Assembly (NCBI RefSeq): GCF_034933565.1
Contig: NZ_JAYFNG010000016.1
Coordinates: forward strand, 3,687-67,686
Direction: 5' to 3'
Source of the DNA: Raineyella sp034933565
GTDB lineage: Bacteria; Actinomycetota; Actinomycetes; Propionibacteriales; Propionibacteriaceae
DNA length: 64,000 bases
A program made the translations under genes and the position numbers. This document shows positions 58,601-64,000 of the stretch, piece after piece (within the stretch, counting starts at the first letter, position 1; each line of letters begins with the position of its first letter). A model generated the notes under the pieces. It did not search any database and was not told the DNA's origin. It saw only the letters and a program-made list of their open reading frames with translations.

Positions 58601-60579
58601 GGGACGACGTCACCGTGGTCGGCATCGGCGACATGTCCGGGGACGTGTTCGGCAACGGGATGCTGCTCTCACCGCACATCCGGCTGGTCGCAGCCTTCGA
58701 CCACCGCGACATCTTCCTCGATCCGGACCCCGACGCCGCGCGGTCCTTCGCCGAACGCCGGCGGCTGTTCGACCTGACCCGGTCGTCCTGGCAGGACTAC
58801 GACCGCTCGCTGATCTCCGCCGGGGGTGGCGTGTTCTCCCGGTCACTGAAGCGGATCGCGATCACCACGCCGATGCGGACGGCCCTGGGCCTCACCGACG
58901 CCGCGGACGAGCTGTCGCCCAACGATCTGATCCGCGCCGTCCTCAAGGCCCCGGTCGATCTGTTGTGGAACGGCGGCATCGGCACGTACGTCCGGGCCAG
59001 CGAGGAGTCGGACAGCGAGATCGGCGACCGGGCCAACGACCCGGTGCGGATCACCGGCGCCGAGCTGCGGGCCCGGGTGGTGGGTGAGGGCGGCAACCTG
59101 GGGTTCAGCCAGCTGGGCCGGATCGAGGCCGCCCGGCGCGGCATCCACCTCAACACCGACGCGATCGACAACTCGGCGGGGGTGGACACCTCGGACCACG
59201 AGGTGAACCTGAAGATCCCGCTCAGCGGCCTGGTCCAGATCGGCGAGCTGACCTACAAACAGCGCAACCGCCTGCTCGCGGAGATGTCCGACGAGGTCGC
59301 CCGGCTGGTGCTGGAGGACAACTACAGCCAGAACCTGCTGCTGGGACACTCCCGGGAGCGGGGCGGTAAGCGGCTGGGGGCCTACCTGCGGCTGCTGCAC
59401 TACCTCGAGGACCGCGGGCTGCTCGACCGGGAGCTCGAGTCGCTGCCCTCCGACCAGGAGCTGCACACCCGCGAGCGGGTCGACGAGGGCCTGACCAGTC
59501 CGGAGCGGGCCGTCCTGCTGGCGTACGTCAAGCTCGCCCTCAAGCAGGACATCAACGCCAGCGGGTTGCCGGACGAGGCCTGGTTCAGCCACGAGCTGCG
59601 CCGCTACTTCCCCCACCAGATCCGCGAGCGCTTCCCGAAACTGCCCGACACCCACCCGCTGCGGCGCGAGATCATCAGCAATGTGGTGGCCAACTCGGTG
59701 GTCAATCTGGGCGGCATGACCTTCGCCCAACGGTCGCTGGAGGAGACCGGGGCGACGATGCCGGAGATCGCCCGTGCGGTGGTCCTCGCCCGGGAGGTCT
59801 TCGACATCGACCGGTTCATGCAGTCCGTCAAGGCCCTCGACAACGTCGTCGGGACCGGGGTGCAGGCACGGTTGCACCGGGAGTCCCGGCGGCTGCTGGA
59901 CCGAGCGACCCGCTGGATCCTGCTGGAGCGGCCTTCGAACAGCGACCTCGGCAGCGACATCGACCGCTACCGGCCCGGTGTGGCGGCCTTCGAGCAGCGG
60001 ATGGACCAGCTGCTCAACGGCGCGGAGCGCACGCGCTTCGAGACCGACGTCGCCGAGCTCACCCGGGCGGGGGTGCCCGAGGATCTGGCCCGCTGGGCCG
60101 AGGGGCTGCTGGACGCCTTCGCCCTGCTGGACATCACCGACCTGGCCCGGGGCGCCGAGGAGGACCTCACCGACGTGGCGGAGCTCTACTTCGCGGTCAC
60201 CGAGCAGTTCGACGTCGACGGGCTGCTGACCAGCATCAGTACCCTGCCGCGCGACGAGCTGTGGGACTCACTGGCCCGCAGCGCCGTACGTGCCGACGTG
60301 TACGCGGCCGCCAAGTCCCTCACCGCCTCGGTGATCGCCACCACACCCGGCACCCTGGAGGTCGACCAGCGGCTGCGGCAGTGGATCCAGGACAACGCCG
60401 CGGCTGCCCAGCGGGCCCACCGCTCGCTGCAGCAGCTGCACGAGCTCCCCGAACCGGGCCTGGCGGCCGTCTCGGTGGTGCTGCGCCACATGCGGTCGGT
60501 CTCCCGCTCCGGCTCCGCGGTGGCGGGCTGGACGCTCCGGGGCGGCCGGACCGCTGGGACGACCGAGCCAGGGAAGTGA
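55681..60579 (+). CDS. NAD-specific glutamate dehydrogenase, large (GDH-180) class
   Basis: This 1632-residue protein has the length of the Streptomyces/Caulobacter-type giant GDH. N-terminal ACT-like regulatory segments (VQVVIDDMPFLVDSVSAALQ near residue 85) are followed by the central region. The catalytic domain begins near 811 with GGLRWSGRREDFRTE and continues VKAQIVKNAVIVPTGAKGGFF and VGIGDMSGDVFGNGMLLS, with a nucleotide-binding part to about 1250 (VVGEGGNLGFSQLGR) and a long helical C-terminus. It deaminates glutamate to 2-oxoglutarate with NAD, usually for catabolism. ATG 55681 is chosen; GGAGG is 12 nt away, and GTG 55672 is an alternative. It is preceded by a TAGACT box at 55602 that overlaps the chelatase stop. 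Confidence 0.95.
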   Translation: MAVPHAQRDALLAAGAERATGMDQDEVLTLLGAFWRDLSTETLATLRPEDLLGAALSHRQLAEQRAPGEIRLRVFTPTVETDGWGTRNTVVQVVIDDMPFLVDSVSAALQDAGANVRFVTHPQVTVERTEDGTLVSVGPRDPDRVSAVDESWMHFEVVRTTDREAIERIETVVRSTLADICSAYRDWQEMGRVARDAAAQTAALAAAGRTDAGPATELLQWLLDDQFLFLGYIRFRTGTDGVTAADPASALGIMQHAAGAADLPLDTEAARAAWAASPVLITKANQRATVHRRAFMDMVVVKTCAEDGTETGSHRFIGLFTSSAYHESVTKVPYLVDKVDAVLAAAGFPLDSHRGKALLSELENYPRDELFRCGVEELTRNSVAIVKLREQIRTKLFLSKDPFGRFMSCLVYLPRDRYNTSARLEVSRILRERLEAETVDYTTRATESPLATLHFILHMAPGRTVPEVDPEDLESQIVEATRDWDEDLGAAMIEEFGEGLGDLYTEAYRGGFPTAYKEVFPPRVGAADLRELEGIGADELRLNLYRTPTSPAQERRLKIYSRGGLSLSAILPVFTHLGTEVTSERPYVLERSDGVLFHVYDFGLRPLGAATWEGEDTRARFQEAFAAAWEGRTEPDELEGLVLLAGLTSREVVVLRAVTAYLRQIGIAYSQTYLRSVLLAHPEIAALMVELFGVRFDPDRFAGRSIDPERRQAEETIIARLDELIGAVPSLEEDRILRRYVGVIRGTLRTNYYQRAREAPHDASTTQPTVALKLSPATIPGMPAPQPLYEIWVYSPRVEGVHLRFGKVARGGLRWSGRREDFRTEILGLVKAQIVKNAVIVPTGAKGGFFPKGLPDPAVDREGWATKGREAYQLFVGALLDLTDNLVDGMAVPPPRLVRHDGDDTYLVVAADKGTASFSDIANAIARTYAYWLDDAFASGGSTGYDHKAMGITARGAWASVQRHFRELGRDVQRDDVTVVGIGDMSGDVFGNGMLLSPHIRLVAAFDHRDIFLDPDPDAARSFAERRRLFDLTRSSWQDYDRSLISAGGGVFSRSLKRIAITTPMRTALGLTDAADELSPNDLIRAVLKAPVDLLWNGGIGTYVRASEESDSEIGDRANDPVRITGAELRARVVGEGGNLGFSQLGRIEAARRGIHLNTDAIDNSAGVDTSDHEVNLKIPLSGLVQIGELTYKQRNRLLAEMSDEVARLVLEDNYSQNLLLGHSRERGGKRLGAYLRLLHYLEDRGLLDRELESLPSDQELHTRERVDEGLTSPERAVLLAYVKLALKQDINASGLPDEAWFSHELRRYFPHQIRERFPKLPDTHPLRREIISNVVANSVVNLGGMTFAQRSLEETGATMPEIARAVVLAREVFDIDRFMQSVKALDNVVGTGVQARLHRESRRLLDRATRWILLERPSNSDLGSDIDRYRPGVAAFEQRMDQLLNGAERTRFETDVAELTRAGVPEDLARWAEGLLDAFALLDITDLARGAEEDLTDVAELYFAVTEQFDVDGLLTSISTLPRDELWDSLARSAVRADVYAAAKSLTASVIATTPGTLEVDQRLRQWIQDNAAAAQRAHRSLQQLHELPEPGLAAVSVVLRHMRSVSRSGSAVAGWTLRGGRTAGTTEPGK

Positions 60580-60662
60580 GCGGGCCGGGCAGAGGCGCAA
60601 GCCACGGCAGATGAGCGGGCCCGGACCAGGGAGACAACCGGGCCAGGGACGCGAGCGGGCCA
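60567..60662 (+). repeat. Degenerate repeats spanning and following the glutamate dehydrogenase stop
   Basis: Units resembling CCAGGGAnnnGAGCGGGCC recur about four times between 60567 and 60662. The first contains the TGA of the dehydrogenase gene. The units differ by several bases and small length changes. Confidence 0.6.
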
Positions 60663-60664
60663 GT

Positions 60665-60696
60665 GGGTGGCGATCCGGCGGCCGGGATCGCCACCC
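60665..60696 (+). terminator. Terminator hairpin before ilvD
   Basis: GGGTGGCGATCC (60665-60676) and GGATCGCCACCC (60685-60696) form a perfect 12-bp stem with an 8-nt loop, 86 nt after the glutamate dehydrogenase stop. Confidence 0.75.
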
Positions 60697-60700
60697 GGGC

Positions 60701-60706
60701 TAGTCT
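60701..60706 (+). promoter_or_regulatory. TAGTCT -10 box for ilvD
   Basis: TAGTCT lies directly behind the terminator and 38 nt before GTG 60745, giving a leader of about 30 nt that contains the GGAGGT ribosome site. Confidence 0.45.
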
Positions 60707-60744
60707 GGTGACCCGTATCACCGCACCAGCCTTCGGAGGTAGAA

Positions 60745-62589
60745 GTGCCCGAACTGCGTTCCCGGACGACGACCCACGGTCGCAACATGGCCGGCGCCCG
60801 CGCCCTGTGGCGCGCCACCGGCCTGACCAACGACGACTTCGGCAAGCCGATCGTCGCGATCGCCAACTCGTTCACGCAGTTCGTGCCGGGCCACGTCCAC
60901 CTCAAGGACATGGGCCAGCTCGTCGCCGAGGCGGTCAAGGAGGCCGGCGGCGTCGGCCGGGAGTTCAACACCATCGCGGTCGACGACGGCATCGCGATGG
61001 GCCACGACGGGATGCTCTACAGCCTGCCCAGCCGTGAGCTGATCGCCGACTCGGTCGAGTACATGGTCAACGCGCACAAGGCCGACGCACTGGTCTGCAT
61101 CTCCAACTGCGACAAGATCACCCCGGGCATGCTGCTCGCCGCGCTGCGGCTGAACATCCCCACCGTCTTCGTGTCCGGCGGCCCGATGGAGGCCGGCAAG
61201 GCCGTCATCCACGCCGACGGCACGGCGGAGACCCGCCTGGACCTGATCGACGCGATGATCTCCTCGGTCGATCCGGCGGTCACCGACGACGAGATCAGCC
61301 GGATCGAGGAGTCGGCCTGCCCGACCTGCGGCTCGTGCTCGGGCATGTTCACCGCCAACTCGATGAACTGCCTGACCGAGGTGATGGGCCTGTCGCTGCC
61401 CGGCAACGGCTCCACGCTGGCCACCGCCGCCGCCCGCAAGGGCCTCTTCCAGCGCGCCGGCAGGCTGGCCGTCGAGCTGGCGAACCGCTACTACCACGAC
61501 GGTGACGACTCCGTGCTGCCGCGCGCCATCGCCACCAAGGAGGCCTTCGCCAACGCGATGACCCTGGACATCGGCATGGGCGGGTCGACGAACACGATCC
61601 TGCACCTGCTCGCCGCTGCCCAGCAGGCCGGAGTGGACTTCGACCAGGACGACATCGACCGGCTGTCCCGGCACACCCCGTGCATCTGCAAGGTCGCCCC
61701 GAACACGCACAACTACTACATGGAGGACGTCCACCGTGCCGGTGGCATCCCCGCCATCATGGGCGAGTTCGCCCGCGCCGGCATGCTGGACACCTCGGTG
61801 CACGCGGTGCACAGCCCTGATCTGGCGACCTGGCTGGCCGCCTGGGACATCCGCAGCGGCAGCACCACCGACGAGGCGATCGAGCTCTTCCACGCCGCCC
61901 CCGGTGGGGTGCGGACCACCGTGCCGTTCTCGTCCACCAACCGCTGGAAGACCCTCGACACCGACGCCGAGAACGGCTGCATCCACTCGGTCGAGCACGC
62001 CTACACCGCCGACGGCGGGCTGGCGATCCTCAAGGGCAACATCGCCGAGGACGGCTGTGTGGTGAAGACCGCCGGGGTGCCCGAGGACCAGTGGACGTTC
62101 AGCGGGCCGGCCAAGGTCACCGAGTCCCAGGAGGAGGCCGTGGAGGCCATCCTCGGCGGCCGGATCGAGGCCGGCGACGTGGTCGTCGTACGGTACGAGG
62201 GGCCGAAGGGTGGCCCCCGCATGCAGGAGATGCTCTACCCGACGTCGTATCTCAAGGGCGTCGGACTGGGCCCGAAGTGTGCACTGATCACCGACGGCCG
62301 GTTCTCCGGCGGCTCGTCCGGCCTGTCGATCGGCCACGTCTCCCCGGAGGCCGCCTCCGGCGGTGCGATCGGCCTGATCGAGGACGGCGACATCATCGAG
62401 ATCTCCATCCCCGACCGGACGATCAACGTCCGGCTCTCCGACGAGGAGCTCGCCGCCCGCCGTGCCGCCCGCGAGGAGCAGGGCTGGCGACCGGCGCACC
62501 GGGAGCGCGAGGTCTCCCAGGCGCTGAAGATCTTCGGCGCCCTGGCCCAGTCGGCCGACAAGGGCGCCGCCCGCCGCCCGCTCGACTGA
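60745..62589 (+). CDS. ilvD: Dihydroxy-acid dehydratase
   Basis: This 614-residue enzyme has the E. coli IlvD length and dehydrates 2,3-dihydroxy acids in valine and isoleucine synthesis. It has GRNMAGARALWRATG, the iron-sulfur cysteines in ISNCDKITPGML and ESACPTCGSCSGMFTANSMN, the carbamylated-lysine region, and DGRFSGGSSGLSIGHVSPEAA near the C-terminus. GTG 60745 follows CGGAGGTAGAA. It is monocistronic: hairpins flank it on both sides. Confidence 0.97.
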   Translation: MPELRSRTTTHGRNMAGARALWRATGLTNDDFGKPIVAIANSFTQFVPGHVHLKDMGQLVAEAVKEAGGVGREFNTIAVDDGIAMGHDGMLYSLPSRELIADSVEYMVNAHKADALVCISNCDKITPGMLLAALRLNIPTVFVSGGPMEAGKAVIHADGTAETRLDLIDAMISSVDPAVTDDEISRIEESACPTCGSCSGMFTANSMNCLTEVMGLSLPGNGSTLATAAARKGLFQRAGRLAVELANRYYHDGDDSVLPRAIATKEAFANAMTLDIGMGGSTNTILHLLAAAQQAGVDFDQDDIDRLSRHTPCICKVAPNTHNYYMEDVHRAGGIPAIMGEFARAGMLDTSVHAVHSPDLATWLAAWDIRSGSTTDEAIELFHAAPGGVRTTVPFSSTNRWKTLDTDAENGCIHSVEHAYTADGGLAILKGNIAEDGCVVKTAGVPEDQWTFSGPAKVTESQEEAVEAILGGRIEAGDVVVVRYEGPKGGPRMQEMLYPTSYLKGVGLGPKCALITDGRFSGGSSGLSIGHVSPEAASGGAIGLIEDGDIIEISIPDRTINVRLSDEELAARRAAREEQGWRPAHREREVSQALKIFGALAQSADKGAARRPLD

Positions 62590-62617
62590 GGCCCCGCAGC
62601 CGTCCGGTTGCTCCGTC

Positions 62618-62662
62618 CCGCAACGCGCGATCGGCCCCGCAGGGACCGACCGCGCGTTGCGG
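62618..62662 (+). terminator. Terminator hairpin after ilvD
   Basis: CCGCAACGCGCG (62618-62629) and CGCGCGTTGCGG (62651-62662) pair perfectly over 12 bp. The 21-nt interior can extend the stem with TCGG/CCGA. Confidence 0.7.
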
Positions 62663-62729
62663 CTGTCGTGACCGCACCCTTTCGGCGATACTGGACAATC
62701 ATCCCGAGGGGCGGCCGAGGAGGGCAGCG

Positions 62730-63257
62730 GTGGGCGTACTGATCGTGTGCGAGTCGAGTTTCGGCAACACCAGACACGTCGCCGAGGCCATCGGGGCCGG
62801 ACTGTCGAAGAAGGGCCACCACGTCGCCCTCTTCGCCGTCGAGAACGCCCCACGGGAGATCCCTGAGGACGTGACCCTGCTGCTGGTCGGCTCCCCGACG
62901 CACAACATGGCGATGACGACCGCCGAGACCCGGGCCCGAGCGGTGGCGGAGGGAGCTCCGACGGCACCGGCGATCGGCGTCCACGAGTGGATCGACGTGG
63001 TCACACCGCGGCGTACGCTGCTCGTCCGCACCTTCGACACCCGCACCACCGGCCGGTTCCTGCCCAGCGCCGCCCGGGACGCGGCGCGGGCGCTGAAGTC
63101 GAACGGCTTCCACGGGGCCAAGACGGGCGAGTCCTTCCAGGTCGATCCGCGCACCACCGGGCTGGCCGACGGCGAGCTGCAGCGGGCCCACGAGTGGGGG
63201 ATGGCCCTGGCCGATCTTGATCCTGGGGCCGGGACGGACCACCTTCCCCGGCACTGA
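62730..63257 (+). CDS. Flavodoxin-like protein
   Basis: This 175-residue protein begins VGVLIVCESSFGNTRHVAEAI, the FMN phosphate-binding loop of flavodoxins, and continues LLLVGSPTHNMAMTTAETR, equivalent to the second FMN loop. It then has RTFDTRTTGRFLPSAARDAARALKSNGF. It is the type often annotated flavodoxin/nitric oxide synthase-like in actinobacteria. The natural partner is unknown; it could in principle serve as an electron carrier for redox enzymes such as the sulfite reductase, but nothing in the sequence links them. GTG 62730 follows GAGGAGGGCAGC. Confidence 0.8.
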   Translation: MGVLIVCESSFGNTRHVAEAIGAGLSKKGHHVALFAVENAPREIPEDVTLLLVGSPTHNMAMTTAETRARAVAEGAPTAPAIGVHEWIDVVTPRRTLLVRTFDTRTTGRFLPSAARDAARALKSNGFHGAKTGESFQVDPRTTGLADGELQRAHEWGMALADLDPGAGTDHLPRH

Positions 63258-63383
63258 GCGGCGGCCCCTTCGGACGTTGCACAGACGGTCTCTCACGCTG
63301 CGCAAATCACCCGATCACACCGGTCCGGGCGGGTCGGCACGGTCGGCACGGTCGACTCACGCCGATCCGGGCAGGCGCGGGCG

Positions 63384-63402
63384 GCACGCCAGGCTGGCGT
63401 GC
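63384..63402. promoter_or_regulatory. Inverted repeat upstream of tpx
   Basis: GCACGCCA and TGGCGTGC (8-bp arms, 3-nt centre) lie 28-47 nt before the tpx start, next to the -35 region. The site could be an operator or the terminator of the flavodoxin gene. A 9-bp tandem repeat GGTCGGCAC twice (63332-63349) lies just upstream. Confidence 0.4.
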
Positions 63403-63416
63403 TCCAGCTCACACGT

Positions 63417-63422
63417 GATAGT
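63417..63422 (+). promoter_or_regulatory. GATAGT -10-like box of tpx
   Basis: GATAGT ends 8 nt before ATG 63431, and no clear ribosome site intervenes, so a leaderless or near-leaderless mRNA is likely. Confidence 0.4.
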
Positions 63423-63430
63423 CAGAGCGC

Positions 63431-63928
63431 ATGGCAACCACTGCATTCAAGGGCACCCCTGTCCACACGGTGGGGGAGCTCCCCGTCGTCGGGAGCAAGG
63501 CACCCGCCGCCAGCCTCTCCGGGGCGGACCTGTCCGAGCTGACCGCCGAGACCTTCAGCGGCAAGCGCGTCATCCTCAACATCTTCCCCAGCATCGACAC
63601 CCCGGTGTGCGCCACGTCGGTGCGCAGGTTCAACCAGCTGGCCTCCGGCCTCGAGGACACCGTCGTGGTCTGCGCGTCCGCCGACCTGCCGTTCGCGGCG
63701 AGCCGCTTCTGCGGCGCCGAGGGCCTCGACAACGTCGTGACCGGCTCCTCGTTCCGCTCCGACTTCGGCACCGCCTTCGGCGTCGAGCTCGCCGACAGCG
63801 GCATGAAGGGGCTGCTGGCCCGGTCCGTCATCGTGATCGACGCCGACGGCACCGTGCTGCACTCCCAGCTGGTCCCCGAGATCACCACCGAGCCGGACTA
63901 CGACGCCGCACTGGCCGCTCTCGCCTGA
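63431..63928 (+). CDS. tpx: Thiol peroxidase (Tpx-type atypical 2-Cys peroxiredoxin)
   Basis: This 165-residue protein has the Tpx signature FPSIDTPVCATSVRRFN, with the peroxidatic Cys60. The resolving Cys94 is in SRFCGAEGLDNV, followed by SVIVIDADGTVLHSQLVPEI. It reduces hydrogen peroxide and alkyl hydroperoxides using thioredoxin. Length and cysteine spacing are normal. The 72 bp after its stop, to the window end, contain an imperfect GCGCCGGCC/GGCCGCGC hairpin that may terminate it. Confidence 0.95.
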   Translation: MATTAFKGTPVHTVGELPVVGSKAPAASLSGADLSELTAETFSGKRVILNIFPSIDTPVCATSVRRFNQLASGLEDTVVVCASADLPFAASRFCGAEGLDNVVTGSSFRSDFGTAFGVELADSGMKGLLARSVIVIDADGTVLHSQLVPEITTEPDYDAALAALA

Positions 63929-64000
63929 TCGGACCTCTTCCGGTCGAGTCCTCTTCTGATCGAAACCGCGCCGGCCCTCCGGCCGCGCTTCCTCGTGCCC

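Noticed and set aside
1..64000. Search for tRNA, rRNA, CRISPR arrays, insertion sequences and prophage genes
   Set aside because: I saw no T-loop GGTTCRA-type signatures in tRNA-like context, no regularly spaced repeats of CRISPR length, and no transposase or integrase motifs on either strand.

Overview
The window is a high-GC chromosomal segment of an actinobacterium. The evidence is the RbpA gene (a protein restricted to Actinobacteria), the large GDH-180-type NAD-glutamate dehydrogenase, many GTG starts, GTGA/ATGA/TGATG gene junctions, an LPXTG-anchored wall hydrolase, an actinobacterial polyprenol-phosphate-mannose synthase, and recurrent TANNNT boxes 6-8 nt upstream of start codons (leaderless promoters). 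Family-level placement (for example Propionibacteriaceae) is a guess. I saw no tRNA, rRNA, CRISPR array, prophage or insertion sequence. After annotation no gene-free gap exceeds 300 bp.

Layout. 1-4.4 kb: tail of a LysE-type exporter, a relic of a VOC/glyoxalase gene, a coupled acyl-ligase/thiolase pair, small redox and PEBP proteins, and OsmC. 4.4-14 kb: an LtrA-like membrane protein, a 2H phosphoesterase, a four-gene MacAB-like efflux operon with two different adaptors, and a membrane acyltransferase-like gene coupled to a ferredoxin-reductase-like flavoprotein. 14-26 kb: a secreted HNH nuclease, a CinA-like/ThpR pair, a sortase-anchored glucosaminidase, an acyl-CoA synthetase preceded by 15-bp iterons, an AbrB-type membrane protein, a quinone oxidoreductase and an M23 peptidase. 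26-31 kb: metX-metW, then a two-component locus in which the response regulator is frameshifted and the sensor kinase gene is preceded by a small secreted-peptide gene. 31-41 kb: housekeeping genes (5'-3' exonuclease, hotdog ammonia-lyase-like protein, PPM synthase, rbpA, MFS, GDPD, pdxY, an HTH-MurA fusion, lpd).

41.5-48.2 kb is the most interesting part. Five tightly packed genes encode a lipoprotein with a NodB/CE18-like deacetylase core, a PelF-type GT4 glycosyltransferase, an unrecognised polytopic membrane protein, a spherulin-4/GH135-like protein and a GH114 (endo-alpha-1,4-polygalactosaminidase) lipoprotein. This set parallels the fungal galactosaminogalactan cluster (agd3, gtb3, sph3, ega3) and the bacterial Pel machinery, but recognisable PelG, PelD and PelE are absent. 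I infer a locus for a cationic galactosamine-containing exopolysaccharide.

48-64 kb: Nudix and Apd1-like proteins; a five-gene, fully coupled assimilatory sulfate reduction operon (nirA-cysH-cysD-cysN-sirohydrochlorin chelatase) behind a recognisable promoter; a 1632-residue NAD-glutamate dehydrogenase; ilvD; a flavodoxin; and thiol peroxidase.

A second theme is structural. Many gene ends carry short tandem duplications that include or flank the stop codon (2687, 29351, 33398, 34281, 45261, 46616, 60567), and several convergent ends carry long perfect hairpins (18915, 34402).
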